Positions 35,758 to 46,275 of a DNA stretch of 64,000 nucleotides are shown here, in pieces (position 1 is the stretch's first letter; every line of letters starts with the position of its first letter). Below the pieces are notes generated by a model. That model was not told where the DNA came from, did no database searches, and saw only the letters and a list, made by a program, of their open reading frames with translations. Where the stretch lies: assembly GCF_009741375.1 (NCBI RefSeq), contig NZ_WOWP01000045.1, forward strand, positions 62,001 to 126,000, read 5' to 3'. The translations under genes and the position numbers were made by a program. Origin of the DNA: Flavobacterium rakeshii. Lineage in GTDB: Bacteria > Bacteroidota > Bacteroidia > Flavobacteriales > Flavobacteriaceae.

Positions 35758-35856
35758 ACGTTCAAATTTTTTAAAATGTTTAGTAATTTTTTAGTTATCT
35801 AAATTTCTTAAAAAAATGAACTGTCGGTTAGGTAGGAAACACCTGTTTTTACTTTT

Positions 35857-35872
35857 CAGGTACTTATACCTG
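35857..35872. promoter_or_regulatory. Inverted repeat CAGGTA-N4-TACCTG upstream of carbamoyltransferase gene
   Basis: CAGGTA (35857-35862) and TACCTG (35867-35872) form an inverted repeat, with a further ACCTGTTTTTAC at 35841-35852. It lies 65 bases before the carbamoyltransferase ATG in the gap shared with the divergent PI-PLC gene. Similar ACAGGTAAAA elements occur at 62461 and 62488. A dimeric regulator site is plausible. Confidence 0.35.
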
Positions 35873-35937
35873 CAAAAAAAACTTACGTTTCGGGTATATT
35901 TACAACCGGATAATACCCCATTAATACACACTTAATA

Positions 35938-37629
35938 ATGAATACACCTGTTTATGTTTTAGGTACCGGGCTTTCACACAACGGATCGGCAGTTTTATTA
36001 AAAGACGGACATATTTGTGTCGCTATTGAAAAGGAAAGACTAACCCGCATAAAACATGATGGTGGTAATGATACAGAGGCTATTCAATACTGTCTGGATG
36101 CCGAAGGTATAACACTAAAAGATGTTACGCTTGTAGTACAATGTGCCAACTTTGAAATTCCTAAAAGAGACCGTTATAAAGGAAAAAGAGTATTTTCCGA
36201 AACCGATAAACCCAAAATCGTAAATATATCCCATCATTTAGCACACGCCTACAGCACTGTGGGTACTTCTCCTTTTGATGAATGTGCTGTAATGGTTATT
36301 GATGGCTGTGGCAGTCCTTTAGAACAGTTCCTAAAACTACACCCTGAACAGCAAAAACATGTTCCTGAAGAAATGCTTAATCCAATGGAAATGTTTTGTG
36401 AAAAGGATAGCTTTTATCATTATAACGGTACTGAACTTATCCCGTTGGTAAAAGATTTCAGTTCTATGTCTAAATTACAGGAAACTGCTTTTACACTGCC
36501 TTCAACACAACACTCTATAGGCGGATTTTATTCTACTATTAGTAAGTATGTTTTTGGCGATATGGACGATGTAGGTAAACTAATGGGATTAGCCCCTTTT
36601 GGAGAAAGCGGAATTTTTGATTTTGAGGCTTTTGAATTTGAAAGTGGGAGATTATTTGTAAAAAACGACTGGAAAAACAGGTTTAACAATCCGTCACAGG
36701 GATACGAGTATTTTAAACAGCATTTTAACTACTATGCCAATGTTGCACTATGGGCACAACAACAGGTAGAAAAAGCAGTGATACAATGTATTACAAACAG
36801 GCTAGAAAAGTTTCCTCATAAAAACCTGTGTTATAGTGGCGGTGTGGCTCTTAATGCTGTAGCCAACGCTAAACTGGAAGATAGTGGTATTACCGAAAAT
36901 ATTTATTATGAACCCGCTGCTGCCGATAACGGACTCGCATTGGGTTGTGCTTTTTATGGTTGGCTTGAACACCTTAAAATGCCTAAACAAAAACACAACG
37001 GCAGTACCTGTTTTGGTAAACAGTATACTGATACTGAAATAGAATCGGCTTTAAAAGATTACTCTCAGTATACTTTTAAAAAGTTTAGTACCAACAATGA
37101 AATGGTTCGCTATGTGGCTGATAAACTTAATGAAGGTAAAACCGTAGGCTGGTTTCAGTCGGGTTCAGAGTTTGGACCGCGTTCACTGGGAAGGCGAAGT
37201 ATACTTGCGCATCCGGGTATAAACGGTATGAAAGATCACATTAACAGGAATATAAAGTTTAGGGAGGATTTTCGTCCCTTTGCCCCTGCTGTACTTAAAG
37301 AACATATTAATAAGTATTTCTCCAAAGGACGTTACAGCCCTTATATGATTTTGGTTGACCAAACCAAACCGGAATATATGGAACAACTAAAAAACGTTAC
37401 TCATAAAAATGGTTCGGCAAGGGTACAGACTGTAGAAGAAAGTTGGAATCCGGTATTTGCAGAATTGCTCGAAGAGTTCTACAAACAAAGCGGAATTGCG
37501 GTACTATTAAATACCAGCCTAAATAAAAAAGGTATGCCAATAGTAGAAACGCCACAGGAAGCTCTTAACCTATTTGATATTACTGCACTTGACTTTTTGG
37601 TGCTGCAAAATTATGTAATAGAAAAATAG
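35938..37629 (+). CDS. NodU/CmcH-family carbamoyltransferase
   Basis: 563 residues. Members such as NodU, CmcH and TobZ move a carbamoyl group from carbamoyl phosphate through carbamoyl adenylate to a hydroxyl of a sugar or antibiotic. The N-terminal ASKHA-type ATPase half shows VLGTGLSHNGSAVLLKDG, EKERLTRIKHDGG, NISHHLAHAYSTVG (metal-binding His) and AVMVIDGCGSP. The middle shows LCYSGGVALNAVANAKL and PAAADNGLALGCA. The C-terminal YrdC-like half shows GWFQSGSEFGPRSLGRRSILAHPG, NRNIKFREDFRPFAPAVL and VLLNTSLNKKGMPIVETP. The acceptor is unknown, as no biosynthetic cluster surrounds it. Its stop is five bases from that of the convergent hydroxylase-like gene. Confidence 0.9.
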   Translation: MNTPVYVLGTGLSHNGSAVLLKDGHICVAIEKERLTRIKHDGGNDTEAIQYCLDAEGITLKDVTLVVQCANFEIPKRDRYKGKRVFSETDKPKIVNISHHLAHAYSTVGTSPFDECAVMVIDGCGSPLEQFLKLHPEQQKHVPEEMLNPMEMFCEKDSFYHYNGTELIPLVKDFSSMSKLQETAFTLPSTQHSIGGFYSTISKYVFGDMDDVGKLMGLAPFGESGIFDFEAFEFESGRLFVKNDWKNRFNNPSQGYEYFKQHFNYYANVALWAQQQVEKAVIQCITNRLEKFPHKNLCYSGGVALNAVANAKLEDSGITENIYYEPAAADNGLALGCAFYGWLEHLKMPKQKHNGSTCFGKQYTDTEIESALKDYSQYTFKKFSTNNEMVRYVADKLNEGKTVGWFQSGSEFGPRSLGRRSILAHPGINGMKDHINRNIKFREDFRPFAPAVLKEHINKYFSKGRYSPYMILVDQTKPEYMEQLKNVTHKNGSARVQTVEESWNPVFAELLEEFYKQSGIAVLLNTSLNKKGMPIVETPQEALNLFDITALDFLVLQNYVIEK

Positions 37630-37634
37630 CTTTG

Positions 37635-38327
37635 TTATTGCTCCAGTTCTTTAATAAGCTGTAATGCTGCCGGATTATCCATTCTTTTCAGTTCGGCTAT
37701 CATAAGCTGTTTCTGTTCGTCGCTAATAACAGGTTTCGGCTTATCAAAGTTTTCTTTTGGAGCTTCTTTATAAAACATTTCATCGGTCCAATCGTTTTGA
37801 AGTCCGTCAATAACTAAATGTACTCGGTTTACAGTTCCTCTATTCGCTACAGAATGGGTAAAATTAGCATTGATATACCAGCATTCACCTTCTTTCATTT
37901 CAAGTCTGTTTCCATCTAAAATAAACTCAACCTCACTATTGGTAACAATAGGGATATGCAGCCTGAAACTACCGTCTTCATACCCAAGGTCGTTATCGGT
38001 ATGTGGTTTTACTTCAGCTCCAGCTTCAAGCTGTAAAAGTCGTACAGCGGTTTTCTCAAACGGAAAACCATCTAAAACCTCTTTAAAATAATCACATATT
38101 TCAAGAGCATCAGTAGCTATAAGTTTACCATCATCTGACGGTACAGCATAAATAGAATCTGATTTTCCGTTTTGTGACATCAGTGCAACCGATGTCCAGT
38201 TTCCCGAATAATTACCTGTATTATAATGGGCTGTCCATTTCTTAGATAAAACCCTATCAAGATCTTCCTTTAAGCGATGAACATCAAAAGTAAGAGGGAA
38301 TTTTATATGGCGTACCAGTTTATCCAT
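37635..38327 (-). CDS. Aspartyl/asparaginyl beta-hydroxylase-like dioxygenase
   Basis: 230 residues from the ATG at 38327 (MDKLVRHIKFPL). A longer reading from 38369 adds a hydrophobic, less likely N-terminus. The double-stranded beta-helix of the Asp/Asn hydroxylase family shows LQLEAGAEVKPHTDNDLGYEDG (first His of the iron site), FRLHIPIVTNSEVEFIL, WYINANFTHSVANRG and NRVHLVIDG (second His). It would be an Fe(II)/2-oxoglutarate oxygenase acting on a peptide or small molecule. The end is convergent with the carbamoyltransferase gene with almost no spacing. The pair may work on one product, but only proximity supports this. Confidence 0.85.
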   Translation of the reverse strand: MDKLVRHIKFPLTFDVHRLKEDLDRVLSKKWTAHYNTGNYSGNWTSVALMSQNGKSDSIYAVPSDDGKLIATDALEICDYFKEVLDGFPFEKTAVRLLQLEAGAEVKPHTDNDLGYEDGSFRLHIPIVTNSEVEFILDGNRLEMKEGECWYINANFTHSVANRGTVNRVHLVIDGLQNDWTDEMFYKEAPKENFDKPKPVISDEQKQLMIAELKRMDNPAALQLIKELEQ

Positions 38328-38410
38328 GGTAAGTAAGGTTAGGTTGGTTATCACTGCTAAGATAATCAAATTATACCTGTTTTATGTTTATACCATCCTC
38401 TTAAAAACAA

Positions 38411-38437
38411 AAAAGAGCCGGATTAACCGACTCTTTT
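38411..38437. terminator. Terminator between PhnA-like and hydroxylase-like genes
   Basis: Stem AAAAGAGCCGG (38411-38421) and CCGACTCTTTT (38427-38437) with one mismatch and loop ATTAA. On the minus strand the T-rich end follows the PhnA-like gene stop at 38444. Confidence 0.8.
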
Positions 38438-38443
38438 AATGTG

Positions 38444-39025
38444 TTATTGTTTTTTTACATATTTGGTAAGTATCACAATCATTTGTCCTTCTACCTTTCC
38501 TTCAATCTGTTCATGATTATCGTGTACAAGTCTAATGTTTCTAACCGCTGTACCAATCTTAGCATTTAAGGATGATCCTTTCACGTCAAGATCCTTAATA
38601 AGGGTTACAGTATCTCCATTTTGCAGAATGTTTCCATTACTGTCTTTATGAAGTTGGGCATTAACATCACTTAAATGATCTCCGGTTTCTTTAGCCCATT
38701 CAAGGTTATCATCTTCCAGGTAAATCATATCCAGAGCATCAGCAGCCCAGCTTTCATTCCTAAAGCGGTTAAGTATTCTCCACGACATTACCTGTACAGC
38801 GGGTACTTCGCTCCACATTGAAGTAGGAAGTATGTTTTCCCAAAAAGAACCATCCGGTTCTTCCCTTCTTTCAATCTGGTCAACGCATTTTTGTGTAACT
38901 AAAATCGTATTGTCAATTCCTTTTTTATGTATAGACTGAACCTCATACGTTACAAGGTCGTTTGTAGCACCACTTAATTCACATTGATTACCACTTCGTT
39001 GCTGAAGCTGTTCTTCTATTTTCAT
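38444..39025 (-). CDS. PhnA/YjdM-like protein
   Basis: 193 residues resembling the PhnA (YjdM) family, once linked to phosphonate use but of unproven function. The C-terminal KOW-like beta barrel is recognisable: [35 protein letters not shown], ending [18 protein letters not shown]. The N-terminal half starts with [13 protein letters not shown], where only one Cys remains of the usual zinc ribbon pair pattern, and contains the family segment [32 protein letters not shown]. It is monocistronic. No phosphonate genes are nearby, so the name should not be taken as a function. Confidence 0.82.
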   Translation of the reverse strand: MKIEEQLQQRSGNQCELSGATNDLVTYEVQSIHKKGIDNTILVTQKCVDQIERREEPDGSFWENILPTSMWSEVPAVQVMSWRILNRFRNESWAADALDMIYLEDDNLEWAKETGDHLSDVNAQLHKDSNGNILQNGDTVTLIKDLDVKGSSLNAKIGTAVRNIRLVHDNHEQIEGKVEGQMIVILTKYVKKQ

Positions 39026-39127
39026 TATTCTTATTATTTAGGACTGCAAAAATAGAAATTCCAAACGATTTTGAGGTTTTTGAAAGATTAATTATTAAAA
39101 ATTTAAAATTTGTTATGAATCCCTAAA

Positions 39128-40033
39128 CTACTTTTTTGAAAAACGAATTCGGTTACCAAAGGTGTAAGTAGCTGTTAATGAAGGTCCATTGTAACCCCAT
39201 TTAAAAAATCCGTTAAGTCGTTCTTTTTCTACATCAACACGTATGTTTAGCCCCGTATATCCGGCTGTAAGGCTAAAATTACGGTATACATTGTAGAGTA
39301 CCGAAAGATTATAGCTTATTATACGCCCCCTGATGTTATCAACTTTTAGTGCCAGATAATTAATGTTAGTGTACAGTCCGAACTTTGGAGAAAGTACAAA
39401 TTCTCCCCACGCACCAATATCAGGCAACGGAGCCGTGAAACTGAAATCATCTTCAACTCCTACCGAACCTATATTGGTATCCAACTGAAGTCCCATATCG
39501 CCAAGTACAACGTGGGCACCAATAAGTAGTCCTGCTTCATATTTAGGTTTGCTTAAAATAGCATAACTGTATGCCAAACGGGCAATATTAGTATCAAAAT
39601 AAGCCGTAACGGCAGCATCAATAGGATACGTATTATCACCAAACTCTATTTCCCTATCCAAAACATAGGAAGACTCTCTCCTTAAATAAAAGTATTCCAG
39701 TACCAGTCTTGACCTTCGGGATATACGCCATTGAAAATCTGCCATAAATGAAGCGCTTGTTTTGGTAAACCCCAAATCGTCCTCAAGATCTATGGTAGTC
39801 CCTAAATTTCCGTTATTATTACCAACTCTTACCTGAGTATTATTCAACGGAAAAAAGACACCTAAATTAAGCCTGAAACGGCGCGCATACCAAGCCGGTA
39901 AATCATCCTGATAAAACTGAGGGAGTTCCTCCTCTGTTTGTACTGCTATAGTGTCAAGGTAAATTTCACTGTCAACCTGCGCTGATAAAGAAAACCAAAC
40001 ACAGCACATAAAAAATAATAAGGCTCTTTTCAT
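39128..40033 (-). CDS. Outer-membrane beta-barrel protein, hypothetical
   Basis: 301 residues from the ATG at 40033 (MKRALLFFMCCVWFSLSAQ, a proper signal peptide). The longer frame from 40102 would add 23 residues before it and is unlikely. After cleavage the chain is dominated by alternating amphipathic strands with aromatic girdle residues (RLNLGVFFPLNN, RLVLEYFYLRRES, IARLAYSYAIL, LSVLYNVYRNFSLTAGYTGL), ending in LTATYTFGNRIRFSKK. This suits a monomeric barrel of about 12 strands, for example an OmpW/porin-like surface protein. Substrate and role are unknown. It follows the thiamine operon on the same strand at an 80-base distance but is probably separate. Confidence 0.7.
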   Translation of the reverse strand: MKRALLFFMCCVWFSLSAQVDSEIYLDTIAVQTEEELPQFYQDDLPAWYARRFRLNLGVFFPLNNTQVRVGNNNGNLGTTIDLEDDLGFTKTSASFMADFQWRISRRSRLVLEYFYLRRESSYVLDREIEFGDNTYPIDAAVTAYFDTNIARLAYSYAILSKPKYEAGLLIGAHVVLGDMGLQLDTNIGSVGVEDDFSFTAPLPDIGAWGEFVLSPKFGLYTNINYLALKVDNIRGRIISYNLSVLYNVYRNFSLTAGYTGLNIRVDVEKERLNGFFKWGYNGPSLTATYTFGNRIRFSKK

Positions 40034-40113
40034 TTTGACAATCGTGTTGGTTAGTACTATTAAAGTTACATAAAAAACAGTAAACCAACACTTTAAAAAC
40101 AAAAAAGAAACCC

Positions 40114-40824
40114 TTAAAAGGTAAGCTTAGTAAAATTCCAGTGTAATGTATTAAATAATACCAATTCGTTATTAAGAGTAGGCAATCCTGCAATTACCTT
40201 AATGGTTTCATGTCCCATCATAGTACCTATTATTCCGGGTAGCGTACCTATAACACCATTTAAACTGCAATTTGGCACATCTTCCGGATTAGGAGGTTCG
40301 GGGAAAATATCCCTTAGGTTTTTACTACCATTATGGTTGAATAAAGCCAGTTGTCCCTCGTTTTTAAAAATACTGCCATATACCAATGGTTTGCCCATTT
40401 TAACACAGGTATCATTAACTATATAACGGGTAGTAAAATTATCACATCCGTCAACAATCACATCAAAATCGGTTAACAAGCTTTCACAGTTCTCGGCTGT
40501 GAGTTTTTCATTGTAAGTAATCAGGTTTGTAGCGGGATTTAACTGCTGTAAAACAGCTTTAGCAGTTTCTGATTTATAACTCCCTACATGAGTTTCATTA
40601 TACAAAACCTGCCTGTGCAGGTTATGTAACTCTACCCTGTCAAAATCAACAATACCAAGAGTTCCTACACCTGCCGCACTCAAATACTGTAGTACCGGGC
40701 ACCCCAGTCCGCCTGCACCAATAACCAGTACTTTGGCATTAAGCAATTTTTCCTGACCAGCCTCCCCTATTTCAGGCAACTGCATTTGCCTGCCGTAACG
40801 TAAAATATTTTGTATTGATATCAT
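40114..40824 (-). CDS. thiF: Sulfur-carrier adenylyltransferase ThiF (MoeB/HesA type)
   Basis: 236 residues, E1-like enzyme that adenylates the C-terminal Gly-Gly of ThiS. Motifs are RYGRQMQLPEIGEAGQEKLLNAKVLVIGAGGLGCPV (nucleotide loop), IVDFDRVELHNLHRQ, VIVDGCDNFTTRYIVND, and VPNCSLNGVIGTLPGIIG, where the Cys is at the conserved acyl-disulfide position. The zinc-binding CxxC pairs of E. coli ThiF are not seen. It is the last gene of the thiamine operon, nine bases after thiH. MoeB is an alternative by fold, but the context decides for ThiF. Confidence 0.92.
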   Translation of the reverse strand: MISIQNILRYGRQMQLPEIGEAGQEKLLNAKVLVIGAGGLGCPVLQYLSAAGVGTLGIVDFDRVELHNLHRQVLYNETHVGSYKSETAKAVLQQLNPATNLITYNEKLTAENCESLLTDFDVIVDGCDNFTTRYIVNDTCVKMGKPLVYGSIFKNEGQLALFNHNGSKNLRDIFPEPPNPEDVPNCSLNGVIGTLPGIIGTMMGHETIKVIAGLPTLNNELVLFNTLHWNFTKLTF

Positions 40825-40833
40825 TATTCTATT

Positions 40834-41952
40834 TTAAACAGATGTGTAAGCCCTGTCCCAGTCCTTCCAAACAGGCTCATAACCTGCTGATTTTATTATG
40901 GATGCAATTTGTGCCGGAGTACGCTCATCACTGGTTTCAAACTGCTCTAGCGATTGCTGGTCTACCACATACCCTCCCGGATTGGTTTTAGAACCCGCAC
41001 TCATACTCGTAGCGCCAAGAGCAATTATATTATCCCTAAACTTTTCATTCTCCCTTGTTGAGACTGATATTTCAAGGTCTTCGTTCCAAAGCCTGTAAGC
41101 ACAAATAAGTTGAACCATGTCCCTATCGTCCATAATGAAATTAGGCTCTATAATACCTTCGGCAGGACGAAGCCTCGGGAAAGAAACCGAATACTTACTT
41201 TGCCAATACTTTTTTTGAAGATAATCCAAATGTAATGCCGTGAAAAAACTGTCTATACGCCAGTCTTCCAGCCCCAGTAATACTCCAAGTCCTATTTTAT
41301 GAATCCCTGCCGTACCAACTCTGTCGGGCGTTTCCAGCCTGAAATCAAAATTTGATTTCTTTCCCTTAGGATGGTATTGTTTATATACCTCCTTATGGTA
41401 GGTTTCCTGATATACCAGTACCGTATGTACTCCACTTTCATGCAGGGCTTTATACTCCTCTGTACTCAATGGCTGTACCTCAACCGAGATATTAGCAAAC
41501 TCATTTTTAAGTAGCTTTACGGCGTTTAAAAAATAGTTTATGTTTACGGTATAATTAGCCTCTCCCGTTACCAGTAATACATGCTCAAATCCCTGTTTTT
41601 TCAAGGCTTCAGCTTCAATCAATATTTCTTTGTCAGTAAGGGTTTTCCTTTTTAGCCTGTTGTCAAAACTAAACCCACAGTAAGTACATATATTCTGGCA
41701 TTCGTTACTCAGGTACATAGGGGCATACATCTGTATGGTTTTCCCGAAACGCTTTTGGGTTAACTGCCTGCTTAACTGTGCCATTTGCTCCAGATACGGA
41801 GTGGCAGCCGGAGAAATCATAACCAGAAAGTCGTTTATATCCTTTCTTGGTTTTGCCAATACCCTTTCCACATCACTTGCCTTAACCTGATTTAGCCTAC
41901 TGCTTATAGTATTCCAATCGTAGCTTACAAATACTTCCTTAAATGTTGTCAT
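40834..41952 (-). CDS. thiH: 2-iminoacetate synthase ThiH (radical SAM)
   Basis: 372 residues from ATG at 41952 (MTTFKEVFVSYDW). The longer frame would overlap thiG by about 90 bases and is rejected. It is a radical SAM enzyme cleaving tyrosine to dehydroglycine for thiazole formation. The cluster motif Cys-x3-Cys-x2-Cys is in YLSNECQNICTYCGFSF. Further family segments are LLVTGEANYTVNINYF, TVLVYQETYHKEVYKQYHPKGKKS, GIHKIGLGVLLGLEDWR, VSFPRLRPAEG and ATSMSAGSKTNPGGY. It is ten bases after thiG; anaerobic-type thiazole synthesis from tyrosine is therefore used here rather than the ThiO glycine oxidase route. Confidence 0.95.
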   Translation of the reverse strand: MTTFKEVFVSYDWNTISSRLNQVKASDVERVLAKPRKDINDFLVMISPAATPYLEQMAQLSRQLTQKRFGKTIQMYAPMYLSNECQNICTYCGFSFDNRLKRKTLTDKEILIEAEALKKQGFEHVLLVTGEANYTVNINYFLNAVKLLKNEFANISVEVQPLSTEEYKALHESGVHTVLVYQETYHKEVYKQYHPKGKKSNFDFRLETPDRVGTAGIHKIGLGVLLGLEDWRIDSFFTALHLDYLQKKYWQSKYSVSFPRLRPAEGIIEPNFIMDDRDMVQLICAYRLWNEDLEISVSTRENEKFRDNIIALGATSMSAGSKTNPGGYVVDQQSLEQFETSDERTPAQIASIIKSAGYEPVWKDWDRAYTSV

Positions 41953-41962
41953 CAGTACTATT

Positions 41963-42733
41963 TTATTCGTATAAAAATGAGGTAAGCGGACTCGATGCCT
42001 GTGCATTTTGTAAAGTGCCTGCCAGTTGGGCTTCATAAGCTTTTCTTCCGGCAATTACAGCCTCCTTAAAAGCCTCGGCCATCAGTTTCGGGTTTCCTGC
42101 TACAGCTATAGCTGTATTTACCAAAACGGCATCGGCACCCATTTCCATTGCCTGTGCAGCGTGTGACGGCGCACCTATACCGGCATCTACAATAACAGGC
42201 ACATTACTTTGTTCCAGTATTATTTCAAGAAAATCGAGTGTTTTTAAACCTTTATTCGTACCAATAGGTGCACCTAAAGGCATTACTGCCGATGTTCCGG
42301 CATCTTCAAGACGTTTACACAAAACCGGATCAGCATGAATGTAAGGAAGTATCACAAACCCTAGTTTGGCGAGCTCTTCGGTAGCTTTTAGAGTCTCAAT
42401 AGGATCGGGTAATAAATATTTAGGATCCGGATGTATTTCCAGTTTCAGCCAGTTGGTTTCGAGTGCTTCCCTTGCCAGTTGAGCAGCAAATACAGCTTCT
42501 TTAGCATTTCTGGCACCCGATGTATTAGGCAGTAAATTAATCCTATCATGGTTTAGGCAGGACAGCAAAGCATCTGTGTCGGTTTCCCTGTCAATACGTT
42601 TTAACGCAACAGTTACCAGTTCACTGCCTGATGCCAGTACAGCTTCTTCCATCTGAACATTGGAACCAAATTTTCCTGTTCCTAAAAACAGTCTTGACGT
42701 AAAGGTTTTATCTGCTATGGTTAGTGGCTGCAT
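41963..42733 (-). CDS. thiG: Thiazole synthase ThiG
   Basis: 256 residues, (beta/alpha)8 enzyme that forms the thiazole phosphate from deoxyxylulose phosphate, dehydroglycine and ThiS thiocarboxylate. The N-terminus [31 protein letters not shown] (Schiff-base Lys), [73 protein letters not shown] are all characteristic. It overlaps thiE by 13 bases. Only one thiG copy is present. Confidence 0.97.
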   Translation of the reverse strand: MQPLTIADKTFTSRLFLGTGKFGSNVQMEEAVLASGSELVTVALKRIDRETDTDALLSCLNHDRINLLPNTSGARNAKEAVFAAQLAREALETNWLKLEIHPDPKYLLPDPIETLKATEELAKLGFVILPYIHADPVLCKRLEDAGTSAVMPLGAPIGTNKGLKTLDFLEIILEQSNVPVIVDAGIGAPSHAAQAMEMGADAVLVNTAIAVAGNPKLMAEAFKEAVIAGRKAYEAQLAGTLQNAQASSPLTSFLYE

Positions 42734-43353
42734 AGTGTGTATAGTTGATTTAATAGTTGTTTTTTATTTTCATGTTGGGTAATATACCCTGATAGGGCTA
42801 CCCCATAAATTCCGGTATCGAGTATGGGTTGAATGTCTTCCTGCTGTATTCCGCCAATGGCAAAAACCGGAATGTTTATCTCCATTTCCTGTAGTTGGGT
42901 CATTATAGTATTATAGCCTGACAGCCCTAGTACCGGACTCAGTTTCTCCTTGGTTTGGGTAAAACGAAACGGTCCTAACCCCACATAATTGCACTGTTCT
43001 CTATGTCTTTGTAAAACATCTTCCAGCGTATTTGCTGTACCGCCTATTATCTTATCACTTCCTACAATTGCTCTTGCCTGTTCAATTGGCATGTCGGTTA
43101 AGCCTAAATGCACTCCGTCAGCACCTGTTTCAACTACCAGTTCAGGGTAATCATTTATAATAAAAGTACAGTTGTAGCTTTCGGTAAGTTTTTTGGTAGC
43201 AATAGCAATCTCACGCATTTCGGGCTGTGTACCGTTTTTATAACGTAATTGCAACCAGGTACAACCCGCATCAAGCACCTGCTGTATATTATTAAGTTGT
43301 TCGGTTACCGAGTTTCCCTGAGATATATACTGAATTTTATCGTACATAATCAT
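42721..43353 (-). CDS. thiE: Thiamine-phosphate synthase ThiE
   Basis: 210 residues, joining HMP-pyrophosphate and thiazole phosphate. The family set is complete: [61 protein letters not shown] and [12 protein letters not shown]. The catalytic pyrophosphate site therefore looks intact, unlike the neighbouring TenI-like copy. The start may be the ATG at 43353 or the one two codons later. It overlaps the upstream gene by 17 bases. Confidence 0.94.
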   Translation of the reverse strand: MIMYDKIQYISQGNSVTEQLNNIQQVLDAGCTWLQLRYKNGTQPEMREIAIATKKLTESYNCTFIINDYPELVVETGADGVHLGLTDMPIEQARAIVGSDKIIGGTANTLEDVLQRHREQCNYVGLGPFRFTQTKEKLSPVLGLSGYNTIMTQLQEMEINIPVFAIGGIQQEDIQPILDTGIYGVALSGYITQHENKKQLLNQLYTLCSH

Positions 43354-43942
43354 TACTTATTTTTAAACATTTTCTAAACTCCTCCATTGGGTTTTCTGCC
43401 TGCCAGAAACCACCCAGCAATGCAAAATCATCAAACCCCATAGTAAGCAGCGAATCGCAGTTATTAGCCGTAATACCGCCCAATGCAACCAATTTGGTAT
43501 TAAAAGCAGTACGTTGTTTTAGTATTTCTCCCAAATCATTTTTAGGGTTATGTCCCGGCTTGGATATACTATTATACACCGGACTGAAAAAAGCATAATC
43601 AAATCGTGACGATAATTGATTAAAATCAGTCATGGTATGTACCGATGCCGAAATGATATATTCGGCATCGGTTTTTATTTCTTTCAAAATACTATCAAAA
43701 CTTTCCCTGTTCCTTTCTGTGAAATGCAGCCTGTTTATATTGTAATCTGACGCGATTTCATAGTTATGGTGCAACACCAGTTTGGAACGGTATTTACTGT
43801 CTACACTTTCAATAAGCCTTCTTAATTTAGAAGTATATATTTCGGGCTTCCTGAGGTGCAAAAGCGGTAATCCCTCTTCAAACAGGTTATTAATGGTTTC
43901 GGCCTCATTGGCTATACTATGTGGAGGTGTGATTATAATCAT
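43337..43942 (-). CDS. Divergent ThiE/TenI-family protein
   Basis: 201 residues from ATG at 43942 (MIIITPPHSIANE), four bases after the end of thiC. The frame start at 43978 lies inside thiC and is less likely. The fold signature of the thiamine-phosphate synthase barrel remains (LPLLHLRKPEIYTSKL, AFFSPVYNSISKPGH, LVALGGITANNC, FALLGGFW). The ThiE phosphate and magnesium residues are lost: NDD is replaced by HHN and GADGVHLG by a much changed NINRLHFTE. TenI-type thiazole tautomerase is the natural guess, since TenI is a ThiE relative without synthase activity. Its place between thiC and thiE supports a thiamine role. Confidence 0.8.
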   Translation of the reverse strand: MIIITPPHSIANEAETINNLFEEGLPLLHLRKPEIYTSKLRRLIESVDSKYRSKLVLHHNYEIASDYNINRLHFTERNRESFDSILKEIKTDAEYIISASVHTMTDFNQLSSRFDYAFFSPVYNSISKPGHNPKNDLGEILKQRTAFNTKLVALGGITANNCDSLLTMGFDDFALLGGFWQAENPMEEFRKCLKISNDYVR

Positions 43943-43946
43943 GGTT

Positions 43947-46005
<2,059 letters not shown>

Positions 46006-46052
46006 TCGCTCACAGTATATTAGGTTAAATAATATACTTTAGGAATGGCTGC

Positions 46053-46075
46053 AAAAAGTGCATAACGGCACTATT
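46053..46075 (-). terminator. Possible riboswitch expression platform (short terminator with antiterminator)
   Basis: On the minus strand AGTGC, loop CGTTAT, GCACT and a TTTTT run form a short terminator-like hairpin just after the TPP aptamer. AATAGTGC at 46075-46068 is exactly complementary to GCACTATT inside the aptamer (46154-46147). The hairpin and this long-range pairing exclude each other. The five-base stem is weak, so translational control of thiS is an alternative. Confidence 0.45.
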
Positions 46076-46092
46076 AAGAAGTCATCTTACTT

Positions 46093-46168
46093 TTCCCTAC
46101 GCCAGTATGAACTGTATCAGGTTCAGAGGGTAAAATCTCAGCCTGCAATAGTGCAGACACCCCTAAAG
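46093..46168 (-). promoter_or_regulatory. TPP riboswitch (THI box)
   Basis: The minus strand reads ACTTTAGGGGTGTCTG, then GGCTGAGATTTTACCC, then GAACCTGATACAGTTCATAC and TGGCGTAGGGAAAAGT, the conserved thi-box segments in the right order. The closing helix P1 forms from ACTTT at the 5' end and AAAGT at the 3' end. It lies upstream of thiS and should lower expression of the seven-gene operon when thiamine pyrophosphate is plentiful. Confidence 0.96.
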
Positions 46169-46175
46169 TAGATTA

Positions 46176-46183
46176 CAAATCTA
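46176..46183 (-). promoter_or_regulatory. -7 promoter element TAGATTTG of the thiamine operon
   Basis: An exact TAnnTTTG match on the minus strand, placed so that transcription would start within a few bases of the riboswitch 5' end. No good -33 TTTG is seen at the usual distance. Confidence 0.5.
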
Positions 46184-46221
46184 TAGTTTTTTTATTAAAA
46201 CCTGCAGTTAGCCCTGTTAAA

Positions 46222-46256
46222 AAAATAAAGCCTCCCTAAACGGGAGGCTTTATTTT
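46222..46256 (-). terminator. Terminator after the metal efflux operon
   Basis: A 15-bp perfect stem, AAAATAAAGCCTCCC (46222-46236) with GGGAGGCTTTATTTT (46242-46256), loop TAAAC. It lies 20 bases after the adaptor gene stop codon and would insulate the thiamine operon downstream. Confidence 0.92.
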
Positions 46257-46275
46257 GACTAATAGTATTTTGTTA

